A stretch of DNA of 64,000 bases, taken from positions 290,268 to 354,267 of the forward strand of contig NZ_JBHVRO010000004.1 of assembly GCF_042885655.1 (NCBI RefSeq), given 5' to 3'. Shown here piece by piece: positions 16,894 through 25,099 of the stretch. Each line of letters begins with the position of its first letter. Positions within the stretch are counted from its first letter, which is position 1. Source of the DNA: Psychrobacillus sp042885655. GTDB lineage: Bacteria; Bacillota; Bacilli; Bacillales_A; Planococcaceae. A program made the position numbers and the translations under genes. The notes under the pieces are model-generated. The model ran no database searches, had not been told where the DNA came from, and worked only from the letters and a program-made list of their open reading frames with translations.

Positions 16894-17754
16894 TTGATAG
16901 GATCGGCATCAGGAGAAATAGTAAAATTACACGTAAAAGCACAAGAAGGTTCAAAATGGATATTGGAGCATCATGAAATAGATATACCATTGAATGCTTC
17001 AGAAGCACCGGAAGAATTACAAGTAGGGAACTCAATTGAAGTATTTCTATTTGTAGACAGAAGAGGGAATTTATCAGCTACGACACAAATTCCAACTATA
17101 CAAAAAGGTACATACGGGTGGGCACGAGTGATTAAAGTTTCTGAGAAAGAGGGAGCTTTTGTCGACATAGGCACGTCAAAAGAAGTACAAGTAAAAGCAG
17201 ATGACTTACCGAAAATTAAGGATCTTTGGCCAGCAAATGGAGATCATCTATATATAACGCTTCGTACAGATAAAGACGGAGAATTATTTGGGCGTCTAGC
17301 AACAGAGGATCGCGTCGAGGAATTATATATAGATGCACCAACTACTTTATTCAATCAAAATCTTCAAGCTAGACCTTATCGATTACTTCCAATTGGTACG
17401 TTTTTACTGAGTGTTCCAGAAAACTATCGTATTTTCGTGCATCAATCGGAACGTGCAGAAGAACCACGCCTTGGACAAGACTTAACGGTCCGAGTGATTG
17501 ATACGAAAGAAGATGGTTCACTTAACGGATCACTATTACCACGTAACCACGAACGTTTAGAAGACGATGCGGAATCCATTTTCCGGTATATAAACGATGT
17601 TGGCGGAAAGATGCCATTTACAGATAAATCTAATCCAGATGAAATACAAGAAATGTTCACAATGAGCAAGGCTGCATTTAAACGTGCATTAGGGAAACTC
17701 ATGAAAGAAGGTAAGATAGTCCAAAAAGATGGTTGGACTGAATTGAAAATGTAA
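16894..17754 (+). CDS. cvfB: CvfB family S1-type RNA-binding protein (YitL-like)
   Basis: The 286-residue protein has tandem S1-like OB folds followed by a C-terminal winged helix, as in CvfB (conserved virulence factor B) and Bacillus YitL. An S1 signature is visible as GTYGWARVIKVSEKEGAFVDIG, and the C-terminal helix-turn-helix reads FTMSKAAFKRALGKLMKEGKIVQKDGWTEL. It is thought to bind RNA and affect gene expression post-transcriptionally. TTG 16894 lies 10 nt after AAGGAG; the GTG at 16885 overlaps the ribosome site and is unlikely. Confidence 0.88.
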   Translation: MIGSASGEIVKLHVKAQEGSKWILEHHEIDIPLNASEAPEELQVGNSIEVFLFVDRRGNLSATTQIPTIQKGTYGWARVIKVSEKEGAFVDIGTSKEVQVKADDLPKIKDLWPANGDHLYITLRTDKDGELFGRLATEDRVEELYIDAPTTLFNQNLQARPYRLLPIGTFLLSVPENYRIFVHQSERAEEPRLGQDLTVRVIDTKEDGSLNGSLLPRNHERLEDDAESIFRYINDVGGKMPFTDKSNPDEIQEMFTMSKAAFKRALGKLMKEGKIVQKDGWTELKM

Positions 17755-17814
17755 AAAGAAAAGCGGAGTTTAGACACTTGCTTAATAAGAGTTAATAATT
17801 TCTTATTTGAGTAA

Positions 17815-17860
17815 AGGAGTGAAAAGAATCGATTAGTCGGAACTTTTTACTCCTGTTTTC
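17815..17860 (+). terminator. Terminator downstream of cvfB
   Basis: AGGAGTGAAAAG pairs with CTTTTTACTCCT (12 bp, one wobble), followed by a short T run. Confidence 0.6.
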
Positions 17861-17898
17861 GTATTAAAGGGAGAATGGCTTGGAAAGGGGTTTTTAAA

Positions 17899-18810
17899 TT
17901 GAGAAAAATATTACAACCATTTATTGCTGCTATTTTAATGATTGGAGTTGTGATTACGCCAACCATTACTTATGCAGACTCGAGTGGTACTACAGAGGTA
18001 GTAAATGAAAAGTTTGGTCCACCTATTGTAGTTTATGGCGGTAATTTAACAGAATCACAGAAAAATAGTGTAAAAGAAAGTTTAAAAGTAACAGAGAACT
18101 CAGATGTTAAAGAAATTGAAGTAACTGGAAAGGATTTAGCTAAGTATTTAACTGATGGCGATGCATCAGCTAGAATGTTTTCTTCTGCAAAAATTACGAG
18201 AAAAGATGCTGGTAAAGGACTAGTTATTAATATCGTTACACCGGATAATATTACGGAAGTTACAGCGGAAATGTATGCAAACGCGATGCTTACGGCAGGA
18301 ATTCATGATGCATTAGTAGAGATTGCTGCTCCGAAACCTGTTACAGGCCACTCTGCATTAGTTGGTATTTATAAAGCATATGAAGTAACGGGTGGAAAAC
18401 TAGATCCGGAACGTACAGATGTAGCAAACGATGAATTATCCGTAGCAACAAACCTTGCAAAAGAATCTGGAATTGATGAGGCAAAAGTAAGTGAATTACT
18501 TACAGAAATAAAAAAACAAATTGCAGAAACAAATCCAACATCACGAGAAGATGTAGAAAAAATTGTTACAGAGCAACTTTCTAAGTTGAAAATTGAACTA
18601 TCCGATAAAGATCGCCAGCTTTTGATAGACTTAATGGATCGAATCCGTAAACTAGATATTGATTTTAGCAAATGGAGCGATCAACTGAATGATCTAAGCA
18701 AAACAATTGAAGATAAAATCGGTAAAATAGTTGATAGCGAAGGCTTTTGGCAAAGTGTCAAAAACTTCTTTAACAATCTAATCGATTCAATCCGTTCCAT
18801 TTTTAAATAG
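17899..18810 (+). CDS. ypuA: Secreted DUF1002 protein (YpuA-like)
   Basis: The 303-residue protein begins with a signal peptide (RKILQPFIAAILMIGVVITP, with cleavage near TYADS) and continues with a DUF1002 domain, as in B. subtilis YpuA. Features include VVYGGNLTESQKNSVKESL, an internal repeat-like helical region and SGIDEAKVSELLTEIKKQIAETNP. The C-terminal 90 residues are strongly helical and charged, likely coiled coil. It is predicted extracellular or wall-associated; its function is unknown. TTG 17899 follows AAAGGGG with 8-nt spacing; ATG 17875 is only 2 nt from its purine run. Confidence 0.8.
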   Translation: MRKILQPFIAAILMIGVVITPTITYADSSGTTEVVNEKFGPPIVVYGGNLTESQKNSVKESLKVTENSDVKEIEVTGKDLAKYLTDGDASARMFSSAKITRKDAGKGLVINIVTPDNITEVTAEMYANAMLTAGIHDALVEIAAPKPVTGHSALVGIYKAYEVTGGKLDPERTDVANDELSVATNLAKESGIDEAKVSELLTEIKKQIAETNPTSREDVEKIVTEQLSKLKIELSDKDRQLLIDLMDRIRKLDIDFSKWSDQLNDLSKTIEDKIGKIVDSEGFWQSVKNFFNNLIDSIRSIFK

Positions 18811-18815
18811 TATCC

Positions 18816-18854
18816 GCACCCTGCTTGTCTGAAGAGACGATCAGGGTGCTTTTT
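18816..18854 (+). terminator. Terminator of the DUF1002 gene
   Basis: GCACCCTG pairs with CAGGGTGC, followed by five T. Confidence 0.8.
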
Positions 18855-18875
18855 AATTTAATAGATACTCCTTAT

Positions 18876-18938
18876 TTGCACATACTATCTTTATTTGCTA
18901 TTATTAAGATACTAAAATATCTTGAATTCGAGATATTT
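18876..18938 (+). promoter_or_regulatory. Promoter with MhqR-type operator
   Basis: TTGCAC (18876-18881), 17 nt and TATTAT (18899-18904) form a sigma-A promoter. Immediately downstream, at 18915-18938, a 24-nt palindrome contains TATCTTGAATTCGAGATA. It differs by one base from the MhqR box I know from B. subtilis (TATCTCGAATTCGAGATA). It would cover the transcription start and block initiation. Confidence 0.8.
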
Positions 18939-18957
18939 AAAACGGGAGGGAAAAACA

Positions 18958-19926
18958 ATGAAATTAGCTGGAATACACCATGTATCTGCTATAACAGCAG
19001 ACGCAGATAGAAACCATGATTTTTTTACTCGAATTTTAGGAATGCGCTTAGTTAAAAAAAGCGTAAACCAAGACAACACGTCTTCTTATCATTTATTTTA
19101 TGCAGATGCAGTAGGTACACCAGGAACAGATATGACTTACTTTGACATTCCAAATGCCGGCAGAACATATGCTGGAATATCCAGTATTAGTAATACAGGA
19201 TTCCGTGTCAAAAGTGAAAATGCATTATTATATTGGAAAGAAAGATTTTCAAAAATGAATGTCCCTCATGATGAAATCAAAGAGAGATTCGGCCGTAAAA
19301 CTCTTTATTTTGAGGACTTCGAGGGATCTAGATTAATGCTTGTTGTTGATGATGGAAATGGAATCCCTTATGGAGAAGCTTGGGTTAAAGAAGGGATCAC
19401 TGCCGAAAATGCCATAGTTGGTCTAGGTCCAGTTAAACTTACAGTACGCAATGCATCTCCAACAGAAAAGGTACTAACAGAAATACTAGGATTTTCACTA
19501 GCTGGTTCTTACCCATCCGAAGTAATGGATATGCCGGATATTTTAGTGTATTCCACGGGAGCAGGTGGCCCTGCAGGAGAAGTTCATATCGAAACACGTA
19601 CAGATTTACCAATAGAAAGACCAGGTAGGGGAAGCGTACATCATGTGGCATTCCGAATTCCTACGATGGAAGACTATCCAAAATGGGAAGAATTATTACG
19701 TGCACAAGGCTTCGTTACTTCTGGTTTAGTGGACCGATACTATTTTAAATCCATTTATTTTAGAGAGCCAAATGGGATACTATATGAACTGGCTACAGAC
19801 GAGCCGGGCTTTGCTTCTGATGAACCATTAGAAACGTTAGGAGAAACACTGGCTTTGCCTCCGTTTTTAGAACCGAAAAGAGAGCAAATTGAAAAGGCAT
19901 TGCGTCCATTGTCAATTAATAATTGA
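18958..19926 (+). CDS. Ring-cleaving dioxygenase of the VOC/glyoxalase superfamily (MhqA/E/O-like)
   Basis: The 322-residue protein carries two vicinal-oxygen-chelate halves (about residues 1-130 and 150-290), as in the MhqA, MhqE and MhqO dioxygenases that degrade quinones and hydroquinones. Metal-ligand histidines are seen in LAGIHHVSAIT at the N-terminus and GSVHHVAFRIP in the second half, with a glutamate in GILYELATDEPGF. ATG 18958 follows GGGAGGG. The MhqR-like box in its promoter supports induction by quinone or electrophile stress. MhqR itself is not in the window. Confidence 0.9.
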   Translation: MKLAGIHHVSAITADADRNHDFFTRILGMRLVKKSVNQDNTSSYHLFYADAVGTPGTDMTYFDIPNAGRTYAGISSISNTGFRVKSENALLYWKERFSKMNVPHDEIKERFGRKTLYFEDFEGSRLMLVVDDGNGIPYGEAWVKEGITAENAIVGLGPVKLTVRNASPTEKVLTEILGFSLAGSYPSEVMDMPDILVYSTGAGGPAGEVHIETRTDLPIERPGRGSVHHVAFRIPTMEDYPKWEELLRAQGFVTSGLVDRYYFKSIYFREPNGILYELATDEPGFASDEPLETLGETLALPPFLEPKREQIEKALRPLSINN

Positions 19927-19958
19927 TTATGTTAGAATTCAGAAAAGGAGTGGGAACA

Positions 19959-20240
19959 TTGGATTTTCAATACAAAGAGCTTGGGAACGATGTATTTGCT
20001 TATCAATATATACAAGACGGTGTGAAACTTGGTGAAATTACGTGGACAATACTTGGAGACGTGATGGTCATGGATCATACATTCGTGTCGGATGAACTTC
20101 GAGGTCAAGGTGTTGCTAAGAAACTATTGGATAAAGCTGCAGGATTTGCTCGTGAAAATGAGTTGAAAATGGAACCAGTATGTTCTTATGTTGTTGCCGC
20201 TTTTAATAAATCTAACGAATACGATGATGTTAAAGCTTAA
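19959..20240 (+). CDS. Small GNAT-like N-acetyltransferase (YjdJ-type)
   Basis: The 93-residue protein has only the core of the GNAT fold: GEITWTILGDVMVMDHTFVSDELRGQGVAKKLLDKAAGFARE, containing the acetyl-CoA loop RGQGVA, then MEPVCSYVVAAF. This is the YjdJ/Gcn5-like short family often annotated as a predicted acetyltransferase. TTG 19959 sits 9 nt after AAAGGAG. It lies 32 nt after the dioxygenase and probably shares its transcript, so it may belong to the same electrophile response. Confidence 0.85.
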   Translation: MDFQYKELGNDVFAYQYIQDGVKLGEITWTILGDVMVMDHTFVSDELRGQGVAKKLLDKAAGFARENELKMEPVCSYVVAAFNKSNEYDDVKA

Positions 20241-20246
20241 CAATAT

Positions 20247-20286
20247 AAAAGGCAATCCGCTTCTTTTTAGAGTGGATTGCCTTTTA
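20247..20286 (+). terminator. Terminator of the dioxygenase-acetyltransferase operon
   Basis: AAAAGGCAATCC pairs with GGATTGCCTTTT (12 bp). Confidence 0.85.
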
Positions 20287-20291
20287 CGTTC

Positions 20292-20390
20292 TTAAATATT
20301 TGTAAAGAATACCAAAATGCCTGTTAATACGGATGCACCTGCCAGTGTATAAAAGAAGTCTGCTTGGTTAAAAACTATATTTTTCTCCAT
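20292..20390 (-). CDS. Small hydrophobic protein, 32 residues (hypothetical)
   Basis: A minus-strand ORF reads MEKNIVFNQADFFYTLAGAS then a hydrophobic stretch ending VFFTNI. It has an excellent ribosome site (AAAGGAAGG, 5 nt before ATG 20390), which argues that it is real. One transmembrane helix is likely (about residues 14-30). I do not recognise a family. Confidence 0.5.
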   Translation of the reverse strand: MEKNIVFNQADFFYTLAGASVLTGILVFFTNI

Positions 20391-20516
20391 CAAAACCTTC
20401 CTTTCTTAAATTTGTATTAGTATATTAGTACCCATTTGAGTGAATTATTAAACAAGTTTAGCTAAATTAAAAAGTTGGTGGGACTAAAGAATAAATAGTA
20501 ACAACAAGTGCATTTT

Positions 20517-20790
20517 AGTCCAAAGCATTCAAAGAAAGCATCTGGATTATCGTCCTACGAAACCAGTGTTCATAATACTTTAATGAATTAGATAATACCG
20601 CGGATTTCCGTTTCAGGTGGACGCGTTCCGCGGGGTGAGCGATGAGCCCTCACCGCCGCTACGCGTTCGTTGTGATGGCACATCTGTCTCACTCATCCCG
20701 CTGGAGTCGCCACCTTTCACTACAATCTATTAAGTAAGTAGTACCTAACAAGAAGATTTAGCCTAGCTATCGCTAAGAAGATAGGTATAG
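20517..20790. repeat. Dispersed repeat, family A, copy 1
   Basis: The element starts with TCCAAAGCATTC and contains CGTCCTACGAAACCAGTGTTC, a central GC-rich part (GGATTTCCGTTTCAGGTGG, GCTGGAGTCGCCACC) and a tail CAATCTATTAAGTAAGTAG. Central arms GATGAGCC and GGCaCATC are inverted repeats with one mismatch. Close copies occur near 20.91 and 40.75 kb. Confidence 0.8.
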
Positions 20791-20910
20791 TGATCATGCT
20801 ATCATGTAATAGTTATTGAGTAAGAGATGCTATTGCTTTTTAAAATTTGGTGAAATTTTGTGCATCCGGATAAAATGTAGTTCTCTAACTAATATTGATA
20901 GTTTTTAAAG

Positions 20911-21110
20911 AATTAAATAATACCGCGGATTTCCGTTTCAGGTGGACGCGTTCGTTGTGATAGCTCATCTGTCTCACAGAGGAACAAAGGCTAAGAGCGC
21001 CACATCGTGTGGCAACGCCTTCGTGACCAACATCCTGTTGGCCTCCGACTGGAGTCGCCACCTCTCACTACAATCCATTAAGTGAGTGGTACCTAAAAGA
21101 GGATTTAGCT
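20911..21110. repeat. Dispersed repeat, family A, copy 2 (with insert)
   Basis: The same ends as copy 1, but the middle is replaced by a segment with two small hairpins (GCCACATCGTGTGGC and CCAACATCCTGTTGG). The same insert is present in the 46.57-kb copy. About 110 nt separate it from copy 1, in direct orientation. Confidence 0.75.
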
Positions 21111-21237
21111 CATCTATCTTACTAAGCAAATATAATTTGCCCCATACATACGTTGATTGAAGCGTGATATTAAGAAACGACGAAACTTTTCTAATGTATA
21201 ATCGTAGAATAACTATTAGCTAAAGGAGGTTATTCAT

Positions 21238-21711
21238 ATGAAGCGTACCGGGGAAATTGCACTCGGTGTTATTAGTGCAATTTTTAGTTTGATTTCAATA
21301 GTATTGATCTCTTTGCTTGTTATAGGAGTCAGTACCACATTGAAAGAAGAAGGGTTTAATACTGAATTAAAAAATCAAATACTAACTAATCCAGCAATAT
21401 CTGCTCAAGATGTTGAATATATTACTCAAAATGCAGATGTAATTTTGAGTGGAGTAAATGTTATTGGATGGGGTATAGTAATTTCGATTTTTATAAGTTT
21501 AGTGTTAAATATATTTGGAATTGTTTTCATTTACAATAATAAAAACCAAAAACTTGCGGGTATAATGTTTATATTTGCTGGAGTATTAGCGGGGATTCTT
21601 TCAATAACCTCAATTTTACTATATATAGCTGCCATTTTATGTTTCGTTCGAAAGTCAACGGAGGAGTTTGCAGATCCAGGTGGAAACTACTCGTCAAACG
21701 AACCGCTATAA
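21238..21711 (+). CDS. DUF4064 domain-containing membrane protein
   Basis: The 157-residue protein has four hydrophobic segments (about residues 7-30, 72-95, 105-125 and 127-140). The start MKRTGEIALGVISAIFSLIS is typical of DUF4064. A hydrophilic stretch between helices 1 and 2 (residues 33-65) probably lies outside. The short polar tail is FADPGGNYSSNEPL. Function is unknown. AAAGGAGG precedes ATG 21238. It is convergent with a GNAT gene through a shared terminator. Confidence 0.8.
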   Translation: MKRTGEIALGVISAIFSLISIVLISLLVIGVSTTLKEEGFNTELKNQILTNPAISAQDVEYITQNADVILSGVNVIGWGIVISIFISLVLNIFGIVFIYNNKNQKLAGIMFIFAGVLAGILSITSILLYIAAILCFVRKSTEEFADPGGNYSSNEPL

Positions 21712-21714
21712 ACA

Positions 21715-21748
21715 AAAACACTGACTTACTCAGTAAGTCGGTGTTTTT
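21715..21748. terminator. Bidirectional terminator
   Basis: ACACTGACTTAC pairs with GTAAGTCGGTGT, flanked by A and T runs. Confidence 0.85.
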
Positions 21749-22221
21749 AATAAGTAAACATATTTAGCTGTTGATAAAGGATGACCCTCAAAATATTCGT
21801 CGAATTCTTCTAAACACTCAAAACCAAATCGTTCATAGAAAATGCGGGCACCTCTATTTTCACATTCAACATAAACAAATAATTGTTTACCTGTTGGCAT
21901 CTTGTTCAAGCCAGCTAGTAGCATTTTTTTACCCAGACCTAATTGTTGAAACTCTGGTAATACGTAAATAGCGGTCAATTCCGCATCCCCATCTTCATCA
22001 ACATATGTAAAGTTAGCAAATCCTACAGCATTATTTTCATATTCAGCTAGTAAAAATATAGTCTTTTCCATACGTTTAGCAAGCATTGTGTTCGAATAAG
22101 CTTTATCTAAAAAAAGTTGTTGTATTTCTTCGGGAATTATACCTTTATATGTGTCGTTCCAACTGATCTTTGCGATTTGTTGAACAGTTGTTAAATCCTC
22201 TAACGTGATCGCCCTGATCAT
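21730..22221 (-). CDS. GNAT family N-acetyltransferase
   Basis: The 163-residue protein is a single-domain GNAT enzyme. Motif A is seen as ELTAIYVLPEFQQLGLGKKMLLAGLNKM, and motif B as VECENRGARIFYERFGFECLEEF. The N-terminus IRAITLEDLTTVQQIAKISWNDTYKGIIPEE resembles acetyltransferases of the polyamine/peptide type. The substrate is unknown. A GAGGTGAT site precedes ATG 22221. Confidence 0.88.
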   Translation of the reverse strand: MIRAITLEDLTTVQQIAKISWNDTYKGIIPEEIQQLFLDKAYSNTMLAKRMEKTIFLLAEYENNAVGFANFTYVDEDGDAELTAIYVLPEFQQLGLGKKMLLAGLNKMPTGKQLFVYVECENRGARIFYERFGFECLEEFDEYFEGHPLSTAKYVYLLKTPTY

Positions 22222-22316
22222 TTGAAATCACCTCTAAATTCTTTTTGTAATCATAACAAATATATGACCATTCTTCTACCATTGTGCAATAATAAAATTA
22301 AAAGGGAGGGTTTTTA

Positions 22317-22763
22317 TTGGAATGGAGATTATTAAAGTTTGAAGAATTTGATGTAAATCTGTTATATGAAGTACTTAAGCTACGTGTGGATGTATTTGTT
22401 GTTGAACAAAATTGCGCATATCCAGATTTAGATACATATGATCAACAGTCATTGCATTTAATGTGTATAGAGAAAGAAGAAGTAATTGCATATTGTCGAG
22501 TTCTTCCTCCTGGAGAAAAATATGATGTATGTTCCATTGGGAGAGTAATTGTAAAGGAAAAAGCACGTGGCACAGGAGTTGCAAGACAACTAATGATAAA
22601 AGCAATAGAAGAGGCAGAAGATGCTTGGAACATTCAAACTATTCAACTATGCGCACAAAGCCATTTACAAAGATTTTATGAGTCTCTAGGTTTTATAACA
22701 ATGTCTGACATTTTTGATGAAGATGGGATTCCTCATGTAAATATGGTTCGTAATAAAAGATAA
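22317..22763 (+). CDS. ElaA-type GNAT acetyltransferase
   Basis: The 148-residue protein matches the ElaA family: EVLKLRVDVFVVEQNCAYPDLDTYD, then YCRVLPPGEKYDVCSIGRVIVKEKARGTGVARQLM and AQSHLQRFYESLGF. ElaA is a GNAT protein of unknown acceptor. TTG 22317 follows GGGAGGG with 5-nt spacing. It is divergent from the preceding GNAT gene. Confidence 0.9.
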   Translation: MEWRLLKFEEFDVNLLYEVLKLRVDVFVVEQNCAYPDLDTYDQQSLHLMCIEKEEVIAYCRVLPPGEKYDVCSIGRVIVKEKARGTGVARQLMIKAIEEAEDAWNIQTIQLCAQSHLQRFYESLGFITMSDIFDEDGIPHVNMVRNKR

Positions 22764-22770
22764 AATAGGG

Positions 22771-22794
22771 GTTTGTTTTTGAAATAACGGGTAA
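22771..22794 (+). promoter_or_regulatory. Candidate sigma-B-type promoter
   Basis: GTTTGT (22771-22776), a 12-nt spacer and GGGTAA (22789-22794) lie about 46 nt before the next gene. The match is partial and could be chance. Confidence 0.35.
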
Positions 22795-22839
22795 GAAATA
22801 AGATAGATATAATATCTATAAAATTTGGAGGGGAAATAA

Positions 22840-23151
22840 ATGTCTAAAAGTAACAATAAATCACTCCTACTTGCAGGACTCGCTGCAGGTGCTTACGCAT
22901 ATTTTAGAAAAAAAGAAAATCGTGATAAAGCAATTATTGCATTTAATAATACGAAAGCAAAAGTAAATTCATTTATGGAAGCACAAAAACATAATAATTC
23001 GGATTTAACATCTGCGGGTCATCCAGATCCTCATAACATTCCCGACAATAAGATGGTAGACGAGGGAGCAATGACTAGCGTTCAATATTACAATGAGGAA
23101 GTACAAAATAAAAGTAAAGAATCTACAAAAATAAATTCTAAAGAAAAATAA
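22840..23151 (+). CDS. Small YtxH-like protein of unknown function
   Basis: The 103-residue protein begins with a glycine/alanine-rich hydrophobic segment (LLLAGLAAGAYAYF, about residues 9-22), followed by a charged region (RKKENRDKAIIAFNNTKAKVNSFMEAQ) and a polar tail. This layout resembles YtxH-type general-stress proteins, but the family match is weak. GGAGGGGA precedes ATG 22840. A possible sigma-B promoter lies upstream. Confidence 0.65.
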   Translation: MSKSNNKSLLLAGLAAGAYAYFRKKENRDKAIIAFNNTKAKVNSFMEAQKHNNSDLTSAGHPDPHNIPDNKMVDEGAMTSVQYYNEEVQNKSKESTKINSKEK

Positions 23152-23164
23152 GATGATAAGAAGG

Positions 23165-23196
23165 ACAGCAAGGACTCTTTTACAGGAGCCCTTGCT
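23165..23196 (+). terminator. Terminator of the YtxH-like gene
   Basis: AGCAAGG pairs with CCTTGCT with an internal mismatch region. The T tract after it is weak. Confidence 0.45.
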
Positions 23197-23199
23197 TAC

Positions 23200-23715
23200 T
23201 TGTTGTTATTGGTTAGAGACATTAAAGATAAAAAGATTAGCATGACTCCTGTTAAGAAAACCCCACCATTTGCAGTTAACTCAAGAAACCCCCATGAATC
23301 CCATTCCGAAAGCTAGCCTTTTAATTGGTTTCACTCGATCAAAAATATGATTTATAGGCAAGATAAATACTAATATTGCCACGAGATCAAAAGTACTTAG
23401 TGATAATCCGCTAGTTGTAGCATAAAAACCGAGATGAACCACTTTAAAAGGAAGCATATATGCTAAAACACCTTGCGAAAACATTAAGAAGAATGCACCT
23501 GAAAATGCTCTTACCACCCCTTTATTTTGAAAAAATATATTAACCGATATGGGAGTAGAAGAAGCTGCTTTATCAACTTGAATTTGTTTTGCTGGTCCGA
23601 GGATAGCAGCTAGTACCACAAATGCTCCTGACAAGGCAACGCCTTTCCCTCTAGTTTCATTTGAGGTATGATTGGCGGAATAAGTAAATGAAGCAGGAAC
23701 TGTGTAAATAAATCA
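23200..23715 (-). pseudogene. Decayed MFS transporter remnant
   Basis: Three reading frames are needed to recover one major-facilitator fragment. First comes DLFTQFLLHLLIPPIIPQMKLEGK (about 23715-23640), then the open frame GAFVVLAAILGPAKQIQ to GMGFMGVS (23634-23281), then, after a frame change, FLELTANGGVFLTGVMLIFLSLMS (about 23290-23205). The N-terminal helices before this and the last helices after it are missing. Two frameshifts plus truncation make it non-functional. Confidence 0.75.
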
Positions 23716-24227
23716 AAAAAAGAGAAACAAATAATAAAGTAAAAAAACTAATATTCCTCATATATATCTTCATAGCAAACAAAGTGGTAAATCATTCTAT
23801 TTTGTGTTGTTTTAAACCAAGTATTTTATTATTTAGCGCTTATTAATTATTTTTTCAGTTTAAAATTAGGTATAAAGGGGAATGGGAACTTGCAAAGGAG
23901 GTATGATATTTAAAAAACTGAGAGTTGTTGATAGTATTAGAAAGGAGAAATATAAATGTGGTGTTTTACACATTTACTAAAATAAGTAAAAAAGTTATAT
24001 CTATAGGTAGGGATTGAATTGATTACATTAATAACATAAAACAATGGGAAATATAAAATGGTAATCTCTATTGGACTCTTCTACAATAACGAAATTATAT
24101 AAATACCTAAAATGTAACTAATAAAAGAATCAAAAATATTTTCCTTTTTCAATATTATGTTATAAAATGATACTAGAAACCTAGTTACAAAGTAAACCAA
24201 AAGTACTAAAAGAGAGAAGAGGTCCTT
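23716..24227. other. 512-nt A/T-rich gap upstream of the AraC regulator
   Basis: No credible gene. Two tiny frames follow good ribosome sites (23903, 25 codons with the ATG too close to AAGGAGGT; 23955, 9 codons after AAAGGAG), but neither looks like a protein. The rest is A/T-rich with possible -10 boxes before 24228. It may be the decayed upstream end of the MFS pseudogene locus. Confidence 0.35.
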
Positions 24228-25019
24228 ATGCAACATGTAGATAAAATATTTTTAGAGAATTTTTCAAAAATGTATATTAAAGAAATAGCTTTAGTAAATA
24301 GCGTTAAAGGACTAGATACTTTTTTAGAATTAGAAAAAAGGTTATTCTTACATATGTTTTCATTTGAAATAGATGCTGCTAAAAAGGTTTTACGAGAGAT
24401 GATTGAATTAATTATTTTAAAGGCAGAAAAGCAAATGATTTTAGGGGTAAAAAATTATTACATACAACTAGCTGGATTGATGGGTAGAAAGCTGCATGAA
24501 AATCAAGTGCCGGTAGACAAAGTAATGGCTTTTAATATTTCGAGTGTGAGTGTAATTGAAACTAAAATGAGTGATGCACAGTTTCTTCAATGTGCGGACG
24601 AGCTTGTAGAGTTTTTTGTAATGGTAATAACGGAAAGAAAAAAACCTTCATTTGGTCATCAAACGGTCAACAAAGTTATCGTGTTTATTAATGACGAAAT
24701 AGAGAATAACTTAACTGTGGAAGATATAGCCAACCATTTTAATATTAGTGCAAGCCATTTATCACGAATATTCCGCGAGCATACAGGAGTTACCCTTGTA
24801 GAATATTTGAATATACGAAAAATTGAGGAGTGTCAATACTTTTTAAGACATACAAATAAAGGTATATCTGATATTTCCGATTCCTTTCACTTTTGCAATC
24901 AAAGTTATTTCACACGTATTTTTAAAAAATATACAGGAATAACACCGAAGCAATTCAGAGATCACCAAGAATATCCGAATTTTAATTATAGTTTTCCAAA
25001 TGAAAATAAGGCAATTTAA
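24228..25019 (+). CDS. AraC family transcriptional regulator
   Basis: The 263-residue protein ends in a typical AraC/XylS double helix-turn-helix (about residues 155-250): LTVEDIANHFNISASHLSRIFREHTGVTLVEYLNIRKIEECQYFL and ISDISDSFHFCNQSYFTRIFKKYTGITPKQFR. The N-terminal 150 residues are helical and do not look like the cupin sensor domain; I cannot name them. AGAGAGAAGAGG precedes ATG 24228. Its target and inducer are unknown. Confidence 0.9.
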   Translation: MQHVDKIFLENFSKMYIKEIALVNSVKGLDTFLELEKRLFLHMFSFEIDAAKKVLREMIELIILKAEKQMILGVKNYYIQLAGLMGRKLHENQVPVDKVMAFNISSVSVIETKMSDAQFLQCADELVEFFVMVITERKKPSFGHQTVNKVIVFINDEIENNLTVEDIANHFNISASHLSRIFREHTGVTLVEYLNIRKIEECQYFLRHTNKGISDISDSFHFCNQSYFTRIFKKYTGITPKQFRDHQEYPNFNYSFPNENKAI

Positions 25020-25099
25020 CAATTGGTACATGTTATATTTGATAAATAGCTTCATAGTAAGGTATACTCGTTATAGCTTAATAATTGAAGGTGAAAGAA

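Noticed and set aside
20517..21110. Insertion sequence
   Set aside because: No transposase frame is present; the two units are non-coding dispersed repeats.
23903..23984. Tiny ORFs of 25 and 9 codons with good ribosome sites
   Set aside because: They have no protein-like composition, one start is too close to its ribosome site, and they lie in decayed A/T-rich sequence.
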